This document shows, piece after piece, positions 15,724-23,323 of a DNA stretch of 34,533 nt. Source of the DNA: Deltaproteobacteria bacterium (GTDB lineage Bacteria > Desulfobacterota > JADFXK01); contig JADFXK010000005.1 of assembly GCA_015233625.1 (NCBI GenBank), forward strand, positions 1-34,533. The letters run 5' to 3'. The notes beneath the pieces are model-generated. The model was not told the DNA's origin. It did no database searches and was given only the letters and a program-made list of their open reading frames with translations. Within the stretch, counting starts at the first letter, position 1. Each line of letters opens with the position of its first letter. The position numbers were made by a program, and so were the translations under genes.

Positions 15724-15882
15724 TTGTCTGAACCTTGATTACGCTGATTTACGGATTTACTATGATGTTTGCGGCTTCAAGGCCAAACATGAAATCCCAC
15801 GGCTTACCCGGCACTCCAACATGCGGATATTCTGCCTTAATCATAGTTCTTCATTTAATCAGCGTAATCAAGGTTCAGACAA
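15724..15882. repeat. Inverted-repeat element with 26-bp perfect arms
   Basis: TTGTCTGAACCTTGATTACGCTGATT at 15724-15749 is repeated as its exact complement at 15857-15882. A second matched pair (CTATGAT / ATCATAG) lies 10 bases further in on both sides, so the whole 159 bp can fold as one long hairpin with symmetric internal loops. The arm sequence looks like a dispersed intergenic repeat I associate with many anaerobe and cyanobacterial genomes. No ORF is inside. It fills most of the 339-bp gap between the PPOX gene and the pentapeptide gene. Confidence 0.7.
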
Positions 15883-16002
15883 CGAGGCGGATTCCAGTCC
15901 AAGCCGCACCTTAATTCAACGTCATCGGGGCGTTGCCCTGAGCCGTTAACATATTTGCATCGCACCAAAATATACCACGAACCCGTCACCAAGAGAGAAG
16001 CC

Positions 16003-17943
16003 ATGGCCTGCTGTAAATGCAATAGGACGGATATAGTCTTCACTGATCCTGATAAAAGGGAAGCCTACTGCCTGTTCCATGCTCCGGTGGACAAAAAAGG
16101 GATGACTGCGGCGGAATTCCAGGAGCAGGTTCTTCGTGAGATAGACCGGTCAAAAGCAGCGGATGAGAAATACTGTGATGTATCGGGCGCCATCTTCCCC
16201 GAGGTAGACTTCCGTGACACCACATTTTCCCATATCATAGACTTCGACGGCGCTACATTTACCCAAAAAGCCGACTTTAGCCGAGCCACATTTAACCAGC
16301 ATGTCTACTTCCGCGGCACCAAATTTACCCAGGACGCAGTTTTCAGCCACGCCACATTCATCTGGGCCAACTTCGGCGGCGCCATATTTACCCAGTGGGC
16401 CGACTTCAGTGGCGCCACATTTACCGAGAAGGTCAGCTTCAAGCTCGCCACATTTACTCAATGGGGCTTCTTCAGCCACGCCACATTTACCGAGGACGCC
16501 GACTTCCGCTACGCCAAATTTACTCTGGATGCCGATTTCTCCGGCGCCTCATTTATCAAGGTCGGCTTCAGCGGCACCAAATTTACCCAGGACGCAGTTT
16601 TCAGCCACGCCACATTTACCGAAGCCGCCGACTTCAGTCTCACCTCATTCAGCGGGGATGCAGAGTTTATCGAAGCCGAATTCGCCCTGGCCTTCTTCAA
16701 CGGAGCCAAATTTGACCGGGCCTTCTTCATTGGGGCCATCTTTAACCGGGATACCTACTTCAGCGAGGCCGAATATACCGTGGAAGCATCCTTCCGCGAA
16801 GCCGTCTTTACCGAAGACGTCTATTTCAGTGAGGCCAAATTTAGCCGGGCCTTCTTCGATGATGCCGTTTTTATCCAAGACGCATATTTCCGTGAAGTAA
16901 AATTTACCCAGGATATTTATTTCATTCGCACTAAGTTTGAACAACATGCTGATTTCAAGAATTCTTTTTTTGAAGGAACTACAGTATTCGAGGACACCAA
17001 GTTCCATCAGGCTGAGTTTAAGCGTTTATTCATAAAGGAAAAAGTATTCTTTATCGATATCGACCTGACGAAAGAAATTAGTTTTCTCCAAACCGACTTG
17101 CGCCGATTTCAGTTCGAGCGCTGTCTGTGGCCCAGAGCGCGCCGGTGCAAATGCTGCCGGTGGCTCGGAATGCGCATGTTTCAGTTCAAGTGTTTCCAAT
17201 GGCTAAAAAAAAGAGATTGGCTCCGAGGCCGGGAAGTCCTCTGGGATGAGCTATCGATCGACTTGCTCGACGCGAAATCGACCGAAAATGATAAGGCCGA
17301 AGTGGCCCCGGACTTTGTCACGGTGGGCAATCTCTACCGGCAGTTAAAGCAGAAATATAAAGAGGAGCACAATGAGTCGGAGGCGTCCAAATGGCATTAT
17401 AACGAAAAGGAGATGTTTCGGAAAAGCAGCAAGTGCCGAGGACTCTTTCTGGTCCCTCTAACCTATCTCTACTATTGGTTCAGTGGCTACGCCGAGAGGC
17501 CAGTCCGGGCCGGGATCATGCTGATTTTGCTATTCATGTTCTATGTGGGAGTAATGGCCGGCTGTGACTTGGAATTCACCTCTTTGCCCTCGGTTCAAGC
17601 TCCGGTCAAGGCCGCAGTACTAGCACCGGCACCGCCTCAGGCTCAGACAAAGGCCGCAGAGTGGGCATGGTTTCAAGTTCCGTGTCAAGACTCGGGCAAC
17701 AAGCAAACTGTCTGCCTGAACTTGATAGCTATTACCCGCTCACCGGAACGCATCTGTAAAGACCGGACGGCGTGGAAGCATTTAGTGGTCGGTTCATTTG
17801 AACAAATCTTTGCGGTCAAAGATCCCTATTTCAAGCCGGCAACCTGGCCGGGTCGAGCGTGGAACCTCGCGCTGACCAGGCTGCTCATCCCGCTTCAGGT
17901 CATCTTTTTTGGTTTGGCCGTGCGGAACCGATTCAGACGATGA
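16003..17943 (+). CDS. Pentapeptide-repeat membrane protein with N-terminal zinc-ribbon-like motif
   Basis: The protein has 646 residues. It opens with C-x2-C ... C-x2-H (C3, C6, C23, H26), a probable zinc site. Residues about 55-360 are more than 50 tandem pentapeptide units with a central Phe (ADFSGATFTEK, VYFRGTKFTQD), which build a right-handed quadrilateral beta-helix. After that come a helical segment with LYRQLKQKYKEEHNESEASKWHYNEKEM, a transmembrane helix (AGIMLILLFMFYVGVMAG), a loop with Pro/Ala-rich sequence, and a last hydrophobic segment before RNRFRR. This C-terminal module recurs in pentapeptide proteins and looks channel-like, but no K+ filter is visible. The track's TTG start at 15955 is less likely than ATG 16003, which has AGAGAGAAG just upstream. 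Confidence 0.8.
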   Translation: MACCKCNRTDIVFTDPDKREAYCLFHAPVDKKGMTAAEFQEQVLREIDRSKAADEKYCDVSGAIFPEVDFRDTTFSHIIDFDGATFTQKADFSRATFNQHVYFRGTKFTQDAVFSHATFIWANFGGAIFTQWADFSGATFTEKVSFKLATFTQWGFFSHATFTEDADFRYAKFTLDADFSGASFIKVGFSGTKFTQDAVFSHATFTEAADFSLTSFSGDAEFIEAEFALAFFNGAKFDRAFFIGAIFNRDTYFSEAEYTVEASFREAVFTEDVYFSEAKFSRAFFDDAVFIQDAYFREVKFTQDIYFIRTKFEQHADFKNSFFEGTTVFEDTKFHQAEFKRLFIKEKVFFIDIDLTKEISFLQTDLRRFQFERCLWPRARRCKCCRWLGMRMFQFKCFQWLKKRDWLRGREVLWDELSIDLLDAKSTENDKAEVAPDFVTVGNLYRQLKQKYKEEHNESEASKWHYNEKEMFRKSSKCRGLFLVPLTYLYYWFSGYAERPVRAGIMLILLFMFYVGVMAGCDLEFTSLPSVQAPVKAAVLAPAPPQAQTKAAEWAWFQVPCQDSGNKQTVCLNLIAITRSPERICKDRTAWKHLVVGSFEQIFAVKDPYFKPATWPGRAWNLALTRLLIPLQVIFFGLAVRNRFRR

Positions 17944-18578
17944 TCGTCCGACGGCGTTGAGGTGTTGCATGTGGTGTGGAAAAGACACAACGCTTTTGTT
18001 GCATGCAACAGTTTTTCTACTCAAGCCTACCCCTTTGGACGATGTGCGCTCCTTCCATAAGTGCTTATACATATGAGCTTAATTTTAAACACGACGTCTT
18101 TTGGTTTATCCGGCATGGGTTTTGCGTATAAGAACAGGACGAAGTAGGAAGCCTACCGAACGATGATAATGTCATGCGAATAGAAAACCGGTGTCTGGAA
18201 AGCCTTGAAAAACGCGGTGTCCGGTTTTGGTCGAAATGATATTGAAGGGCTTTTGCACGAGACTCGAAGCTATAGCATATTGGCAGCCCAACAGAGGTGC
18301 GACCATCGGCGAGGTGGCTTGGAAACGCAACGCCCTGGATAATCGCCCAAATCATCAGGGGTTTGCTTACGGGGGCGTCAGCTTTCCTTTATTTTGGTCG
18401 GACAAAGAAAGACCGAAGTTATTTAGCTAAGTTAGGAAGGAAAGGGTTATCTTGGTTTAAGTCCCGGAATAAGGTCATATCATTACCGCTTAAATTAGTT
18501 GGTCATTTTCCGGGATTGCCTTAAATGTGTTGCGGACAAAAACAATGGAACAAATTCATAAACTTAAGGAGGCATGGC
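17944..18578. other. 635-bp region with no convincing gene
   Basis: It contains the 12-bp palindrome GTTGCATGCAAC at 17998-18009 (half-copied at 17964) and an inverted pair TCCCGGAA / TTCCGGGA at 18462/18508 just before the next gene. Short ORFs on both strands (18065-18355 minus; 18227-18430 and 18297-18524 plus) are low-quality sequence without ribosome-binding sites. They may be decayed mobile-element sequence, but nothing identifiable remains. Confidence 0.5.
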
Positions 18579-18905
18579 ATGAGTCAGAGGCTCGGAAAGA
18601 GTATCGCATCGAGAAGTCTATTGGTTTTCTTTCCAGTTATTCTTGCGTTATTCTTGTTTTTTCTTTTTAATACGCAGGACTGTTCCGCCCAACAAGAGGG
18701 ACGGACGTATCATGAAGGAACAGTCAGCAACCAAAGGCACCATAATGACAATTGGTCAAAGAGCCGGAAGTACCATCACCCACCCAGAAGGGTAAGGAAA
18801 CGGACTCGTCGGCACCGGAGGGTAATCCACCACACCTCGATCAGCCAGCCAACGACTATCTCCATGGGGATACCCAACATTCTCTCAACCATAGGCAGAG
18901 TATAA
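18579..18905 (+). CDS. Small secreted or membrane-anchored Arg/His-rich protein
   Basis: The ATG at 18579 has a near-perfect AAGGAGG six bases upstream, a better start than the upstream TTG/ATG in the track. The 108-residue product has a basic N-terminus (MSQRLGKSIASR), a strong hydrophobic stretch (LLVFFPVILALFLFFLF) and then DCSAQQ. That is either a signal peptide with cleavage near SAQ or a signal anchor. The rest is rich in His and Arg (KYHHPPRRVRKRTRRHRR) with a Ser/Thr/Ile tail. No family is recognised. It ends 50 bp before a strong terminator, which supports it as a real short transcription unit. Confidence 0.6.
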   Translation: MSQRLGKSIASRSLLVFFPVILALFLFFLFNTQDCSAQQEGRTYHEGTVSNQRHHNDNWSKSRKYHHPPRRVRKRTRRHRRVIHHTSISQPTTISMGIPNILSTIGRV

Positions 18906-18955
18906 GGGTAGCCTAGATTAACCCCGGCCTTGGCACAGACTAAAATGATCGATTA

Positions 18956-18984
18956 GGGGGGGCTTTCACGGCCCCCCCTTTTTT
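18956..18984 (+). terminator. Rho-independent terminator
   Basis: GGGGGGGC, a 7-base loop, GCCCCCCC and six T residues form a textbook intrinsic terminator, 50 bp after the small secreted gene. Confidence 0.85.
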
Positions 18985-19120
18985 ACATCCCCGGGCATAC
19001 CTGCCAGGTCCCATGACGGTTTTCTGAAGTTCGTAACGCCCCCTACCATTCAATCTGCTGATCCGATTTATCCACGTCGAGCCCTAGTTTTGCCTAAAGC
19101 TTCCTTCAGACCTCGCCTCC

Positions 19121-19864
19121 TTACTGCCGACCCTCGAAAAACGCTATGGCCTGCCGTACCTCGGCGAACTGGTAGATGATGTAATCCGGCTCTACCCCGT
19201 TGGCCTTCTTCCTGCCCTGGTTGGAGGAAAAGAACACGGTCTTCATGCCGGCCTGCCTGGCGCCGTAAATATCGTGGTACATGTCATTGCCCACGAAAAG
19301 GACGTTTTCCGGTAACGCATTCAATCCATCGAGGGCAGCCTGGAAAATCCGTCTGTCGGGCTTTCTGTAGCCGTAATCACCGGAAACGATGATGGGCTGA
19401 AAGTAGCCATCAAGGCCCACTGCTTGCATTTCCGGTAGAGCCCAGGCGCTTTGAGCGTCGGACAGGGCGGCCAGTTTGTAGCGCTGGGCCAGCTCGCCGA
19501 GCACGGTTTTCACCTCGGGGTAGAGCTGCAAATGGTAGCGGGAAATACCCCGGTACATTTCGGCCAGAATCTGAGGCATCCATTTCAGTTTTTCCGGATG
19601 CAGGGCCCGGCCGGCCTCGGGCCGGCGGCGCAGGTACTCCCGCCACAGCTCCACGGCGTCGAACTCCGGGAAGGCCTCACTACTGGCTTGGCGCTGCTCC
19701 TCCATCAGTTGGTAATACTCGTCGCGCACCTCCCAGCGGTGAACATGTATGCCCTGGTAGGTCAGGAAATGGCTGATGCCCCGGTAGACTTCCTCGTTGC
19801 CCTCATCGGTCTGGATATCGATAAGCGTACCGTTGATATCGAATACAATGGCCTTGACGTTCAT
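19121..19864 (-). CDS. HAD-superfamily hydrolase (HAD-IA type) with DxN motif I
   Basis: The protein has 247 residues. Motif I is FDINGTLID with nucleophile D9; the usual second Asp (D+2, general acid/base) is Asn11. Motif II is ALSDAQ, motif III lysine is in YGYRKPDRR, and motif IV is GNDMYHDIYGA. The helical cap between motifs I and II fits the phosphoglycolate phosphatase/haloacid dehalogenase branch. The Asn replacement occurs in some HAD subgroups and may mean altered or weak phosphatase chemistry. The ATG overlaps the stop of the upstream kinase-like gene (ATGA), so they are coupled. The substrate is probably shared with that gene, but unknown. Confidence 0.82.
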   Translation of the reverse strand: MNVKAIVFDINGTLIDIQTDEGNEEVYRGISHFLTYQGIHVHRWEVRDEYYQLMEEQRQASSEAFPEFDAVELWREYLRRRPEAGRALHPEKLKWMPQILAEMYRGISRYHLQLYPEVKTVLGELAQRYKLAALSDAQSAWALPEMQAVGLDGYFQPIIVSGDYGYRKPDRRIFQAALDGLNALPENVLFVGNDMYHDIYGARQAGMKTVFFSSNQGRKKANGVEPDYIIYQFAEVRQAIAFFEGRQ

Positions 19865-20871
19865 GGTAATGCCCTCAGAATCTTTTTGGCTTTCTGCACG
19901 AGCCGCCAGCGATAATCCCGGTCGATCCAGGAGTTGCGCGCGATGCGCAGCAGAGTGATGCCCATGTAGAAGGGGATGCGCCGGGTGATGGCCCTAAAGG
20001 CGCTCATGCGGTCCGGAAAATGGCCACAGTATTCCCAAAGGAAATGCCCGATAAATGGCTCGGCCGCGCCGGGGTCGCCCTTGCCCTGGTAAAAGAAGTG
20101 GGCCAGTTCGCCACAGATCCTGCCCAGGTCGAACACCCGGTCGGCCCATTGCATGCGCTCCAGGTCAATGGCCAGTACAGTGCGGCCCTTGCCGAAAAGA
20201 AAGTTGGAGGGCGTGGCGTCGCCGTGCACCAGCACACTTCGGTCCTCCCACATCAGGCCCTGATTACGCCAGGCCTCCCGCAGGTGGTAGAGTTCGTCGG
20301 AGTGGTCGCGTCCCATGCCCCATTTGGAGAAGAGCGAACCGATGAGCCGGCCCATGTAGGCATGGCTGTGGTCGAAGTTGACTCTCCAGTCGCCCGCCGT
20401 GCGGTTGTGCATGGTGGCCAGAAAATGGGCCAGAGCAGTGAGCTTGCGGTATAGCCGCTCGCGTCTGCCCTGGTGCATGGCCTCTTCGATCACCGTTCCC
20501 AGTAAGTCGCCTTCCAGAAATTCCATCAGCAGGACGTTGTTTAGGGCCGGGTTGAAGCCCAGGGGCTTGACCACATAATGGGGTGGCGAATCGAACCCCA
20601 GGCCGCGCAGGTAGATCAGGTGGCTGAACTCGGCTTCCCCTGTTTTTCCATGCCGTCCGGAGGTGCTTTTGGGGGGATAAAATTTGCCCACGAACCGCAC
20701 TTTGCTGTATTTTTCCTCATAGAGGTAGACGTTGCGCGAACACGCTGACTGGAAGACGCTAAACTCCACGTGCTCCGGCCCGACACCAAGCTGGGAAACG
20801 ATGTGATCACGCAGGTACCCGTGCAGAGGATCATGATGGTCAAGATGTCCGAGAGACCTGCCGATCATCAT
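19861..20871 (-). CDS. APH-like phosphotransferase / kinase
   Basis: This protein kinase-like-fold enzyme is of the aminoglycoside phosphotransferase/choline kinase class. The catalytic loop is LVHGDATPSNFLF (catalytic Asp in HGD, Asn for metal), followed by AIDLERMQWADRVFDLGRIC, which provides the DFG-equivalent Asp. Upstream VRFVGKFYPP may hold the ATP-binding lysine, and VLLMEFLEGDLL is the hinge. The track ORF begins at 20919, but ATG 20871 (with a second ATG at 20868) has GGAG four to seven bases upstream, so I use it (336 residues). It is likely a small-molecule kinase rather than a resistance enzyme, since it is coupled to a HAD hydrolase. Confidence 0.8.
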   Translation of the reverse strand: MMIGRSLGHLDHHDPLHGYLRDHIVSQLGVGPEHVEFSVFQSACSRNVYLYEEKYSKVRFVGKFYPPKSTSGRHGKTGEAEFSHLIYLRGLGFDSPPHYVVKPLGFNPALNNVLLMEFLEGDLLGTVIEEAMHQGRRERLYRKLTALAHFLATMHNRTAGDWRVNFDHSHAYMGRLIGSLFSKWGMGRDHSDELYHLREAWRNQGLMWEDRSVLVHGDATPSNFLFGKGRTVLAIDLERMQWADRVFDLGRICGELAHFFYQGKGDPGAAEPFIGHFLWEYCGHFPDRMSAFRAITRRIPFYMGITLLRIARNSWIDRDYRWRLVQKAKKILRALP

Positions 20872-21681
20872 CACGCTCCAGGTTTTGTAATATAAGTGTC
20901 CCGATGCCTTCCGCCCCATGGCGGAGCAGAACCAACGGTATGCCAGGGTGTAGCGAGCATGTCATAAATCGTAACGCACGGGGGGAAGACGAACTGATAG
21001 GAAATCGCTTTTTGAGGATTTTGGGGTAGCATAATATTATAGCCGGTGAAAAAGCATGCCACTCTGGCCGGTCAAAACTGCTCCAGCTCACTTTTTTTTC
21101 AGCCCTTCAATCCTTGGGTGTGGCGTGGATGGCCCCCCGGCCCTGATTCCGGTCAATTAGTCCGGCCTTGGGGATGGTCGGTGGGCTGACGGGGTGCTTT
21201 TATCCTCGAGTGGCATACATTAATTCCGAAGACCTTAGCATACTTTCCACCGCATAATTGTAACATCCGTCGGTGATGCTGTCAAGTACATTTACGTTCC
21301 GACCAGGGCAAACGCATGAAAAAATATTGCATAGAGAAAAGTGTGGTTTTACAAGAGTGGGTGGCCCGAAAAGCCCTGAAAGGGCGCACTAGGTTAGCCC
21401 AGGGAAAGCGAAGCGCAGTCCTGGGTGCCAGAGGTCCGGCTTTCTGATAGATGGGGTTTTAATTGTAATCTAATTACCCAGGGTGCTGCCGCTGGCTAAC
21501 CTAGTGCGCCCTTTCAGGGGCTTAATCGGAATTAATCGTTTTAAGAATATTTCATGCGTTTGCCCTGCTCATCCGACAGAAATACGGATTCTTTTTCTAT
21601 AAAGCGATATTGTTTCCGGTCATGTATTTTATTATTGGACGGCCGCTGTCTGGGGCTACCGGAAATTTTGTTAAGCATATG
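20872..21681. other. 810-bp intergenic region holding a repeat element
   Basis: No gene is supported. The right part contains the 264-bp inverted-repeat element listed next. On the minus strand a TATAAT at about 21037-21042 could be the -10 box of the kinase-HAD operon, but no matching -35 is seen. Confidence 0.5.
21304..21567. repeat. REP/MITE-like inverted-repeat element
   Basis: Outer arms are perfect 18-bp inverted repeats (CAGGGCAAACGCATGAAA). Inner arms are about 29 bp (AGCCCTGAAAGGGCGCACTA and onward, 21372-21399; its complement at 21494-21522) with one single-base indel. Each inner arm itself contains a CCCTGAAAGGG mini-palindrome, a REP-like feature, and the left arm continues into a CCCAGG/CCTGGG hairpin. 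No transposase lies inside, so it would be mobilised in trans, for example by a REP-associated tyrosine transposase. This is inference from structure. Confidence 0.65.
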
Positions 21682-22983
21682 TTAGGCGAACAACGATGAG
21701 CCAAGACCACTTTGGGTATACACCCCGTTAGAATAGCTACTCGAGCTGGCCTGCATGTAGCTTTTAATGGCTGCCGCCAGTTGGCTCGCATAGCTTGAAG
21801 TTGTGCTGTTGTTATTGGTCGTGGAGGTCGTCGAGGAGGATGACGAAGAAGATGTGGCATCTTTCTTGAGAGCCTCCAGCAGGGTCTCTAAGGTGCTTGA
21901 AGATGATGAGCTTGAAGATGACGAAGTAGATGTATCATCGCTATTAAGGGAATCCAGCAGAGTCTGCAAAGAATCCGCTGAAGTGGTCCCTTGGGTCTGG
22001 GTGGTCGCCGATCCCGATGGAGGTGGTCCTTGCATACCACCCATGCCCCCTGGAGGCGGACCCATCATGCCTCCTGGAGGTGGTCCTTGCATACCGCCGC
22101 CGCCCCCGTGATGATGGCCGTGGTGCGCCGTCATCGTCGTCTGAGCTTGGGAATACGCCTGTTGAGCGTCAGTCAGGCTGCCCGATTTCAGAGCAGTTCC
22201 TATATCCTGCATGGATTTACTCATGGGATCATTGGATTGGCTGTTCTGCCGGTTCGGGGCGTCGCTTTGCAGCTTAGTTAAGGCCGCCTGGGCGTCGGTC
22301 AAGCTCCCAGATTGCAGAGCACTACCGAGAGCTTCAAAATCCTGCTTGGCCTGGGCAAACTTATCTGCGCCGCTGGTTTGTTGATTTCCGTCCGAACCGG
22401 TAGTATTCTGAGCCGACTCATGGGCCTTAATCGCCGTCTGCATCTTGGAATACGCCTGTTGGGCATCAGTCAGGCTGCCCGACTGCAGGGCAGTTCCTAT
22501 ATCCTGCATGGATGTACTCATGGGATTGTCGGATTGGCTGTTCTGTTGATTCGGGGCATCACTTTGCAGTTGAGTATAGGCCGCCTGGGCATCAGACAAA
22601 CTCCCTGACTGCAGAGCACTGCCGAGAGCTTCAAAATCCTGCTTGACTTGGGCGAATTTATCTTTGCCGCTGGTGTCTTGCGTGCTCCCGGTGTTTTGCG
22701 TCGTCTGAGACGACCCTTGTGATTGCCTCTCCTGAGCCAGCTTGGCCAATCCGTTACTGAACTCCAGTTGGCTGATGGCGCCGTTATTGTCCGAATCGAG
22801 CTGTTTGAAGATGTCGGCTACGCTCGTTGAGTTACTGGAGCTGCCGGCCTTCAACTTATTGCTCAGTTCGGTGGAGGTGATTTTGCCATCCGCATTAGTA
22901 TCAGTTGCTTTGAACAACCTTTGCTGCATCTGTTTGAGGTAGGATATGTCAAATCCGCCCCCACTACTGATTGAACTTACCAT
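21682..22983 (-). CDS. EF-hand protein with internal repeats and metal-binding-like low-complexity segment
   Basis: The start at 22983 is chosen because GGGAGG precedes that ATG by seven bases; the product has 433 residues. Two canonical EF-hand calcium loops occur at 28-39 (DTNADGKITSTE) and 63-74 (DSDNNGAISQLE). Then follow two copies of a 77-residue helical unit (108-184, 207-283), each with two ALxSGSLTDAQxAY motifs. Residues 287-325 are His/Gly/Met/Pro-rich (HHGHHHGGGGG, then repeated MQGPPPGG). The C-terminal region is Ser/Thr/Asn-rich with runs of Ser. No signal peptide is visible. The gene is divergent from a CpxRA-like pair. Calcium or transition-metal sensing or binding is likely; its location is uncertain. 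Confidence 0.75.
   Translation of the reverse strand: MVSSISSGGGFDISYLKQMQQRLFKATDTNADGKITSTELSNKLKAGSSSNSTSVADIFKQLDSDNNGAISQLEFSNGLAKLAQERQSQGSSQTTQNTGSTQDTSGKDKFAQVKQDFEALGSALQSGSLSDAQAAYTQLQSDAPNQQNSQSDNPMSTSMQDIGTALQSGSLTDAQQAYSKMQTAIKAHESAQNTTGSDGNQQTSGADKFAQAKQDFEALGSALQSGSLTDAQAALTKLQSDAPNRQNSQSNDPMSKSMQDIGTALKSGSLTDAQQAYSQAQTTMTAHHGHHHGGGGGMQGPPPGGMMGPPPGGMGGMQGPPPSGSATTQTQGTTSADSLQTLLDSLNSDDTSTSSSSSSSSSSTLETLLEALKKDATSSSSSSSTTSTTNNNSTTSSYASQLAAAIKSYMQASSSSYSNGVYTQSGLGSSLFA
22135..22662 (-). repeat. Two 231-bp direct repeats within the EF-hand gene
   Basis: The stretches encoding residues 108-184 (22432-22662) and 207-283 (22135-22365) are recent-looking duplicates, with protein identity high across the whole unit (DKFAQxKQDFEALGSALQSG). 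Each unit is itself an imperfect internal duplication of a 13-residue motif. Confidence 0.7.
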
Positions 22984-23043
22984 TTTATACCTCCCTGTAT
23001 TGCGCTCCTCATCCTTGATGACTAACGCCGTTTTGAATGTCCG

Positions 23044-23120
23044 CTCCGGCATGGGCTTCGAGCAACTGGTGAGAAATCCTCCCACCCCGGAGTTTCAACC
23101 TAACATCTTGAACCTCCTTT
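23044..23120 (-). promoter_or_regulatory. Unusual leader: strong RBS, three-codon ORF, then hairpin
   Basis: On the minus strand AAAGGAGG sits six bases before ATG TTA GGT TGA (23095-23106). After the TGA the same frame stays open through to the EF-hand ATG at 22983. A stem CTCCGG/CCGGAG starts three bases after the TGA and encloses a second hairpin (GGTG...CACC). This could be a regulatory mini-ORF, a decayed former start, or, least likely, a selenocysteine context. Confidence 0.45.
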
Positions 23121-23163
23121 CAATCGTGTTCCGATAGTTCAGAACACCGTCCGTCCAGTGTGT

Positions 23164-23196
23164 ATTATAAGTCATTATTAGTCCGACGTGTGTCAA
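23164..23196 (-). promoter_or_regulatory. Candidate regulated promoter for the EF-hand gene
   Basis: Minus-strand TTGACA and TATAAT both match the consensus perfectly but are 21 bases apart instead of 17. Overlong spacers are typical of promoters that need an activator. The leader would be about 175 bases long. Confidence 0.4.
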
Positions 23197-23210
23197 ATTA
23201 CGTAATCTCT

Positions 23211-23250
23211 ATGTGAAGTTTTGTAAAGAATGAGGGTGCTATCTTCACAT
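23211..23250. promoter_or_regulatory. Inverted repeat between divergent genes, candidate response-regulator site
   Basis: ATGTGAAG (23211-23218) and CTTCACAT (23243-23250) are perfect 8-bp inverted repeats 24 bases apart. They lie between the EF-hand promoter and the two-component promoter, directly upstream of the latter's -35. A run of T follows on the plus strand, so a terminator-like hairpin is the alternative reading. Confidence 0.4.
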
Positions 23251-23253
23251 TTT

Positions 23254-23282
23254 TTTACTCATACCAACGGCCAAAGTATGAT
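23254..23282 (+). promoter_or_regulatory. Candidate promoter for the two-component operon
   Basis: TTTACT, a 17-base spacer and TATGAT, about 40 bases before the response regulator ATG. The weak -35 fits activation from the adjacent inverted repeat. Confidence 0.4.
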
Positions 23283-23323
23283 AATGCTGAATCATGATCG
23301 TTCGTACCGCAAAGGAGATAATA

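Noticed and set aside
16301-16900. 199-aa Ser/Pro-rich ORF (and 16395-16715) in the pentapeptide gene
   Set aside because: The repeat DNA is open in other frames because of its period. The sequence is only the repeat read out of frame.
18065-18520. Short ORFs on both strands that might be mobile-element remnants
   Set aside because: No transposase, reverse transcriptase or intron motif could be recognised in any frame.
19861-20871. Aminoglycoside resistance gene
   Set aside because: Only the generic APH fold is supported. Coupling to a HAD hydrolase and lack of specific resistance features argue for a metabolite kinase.
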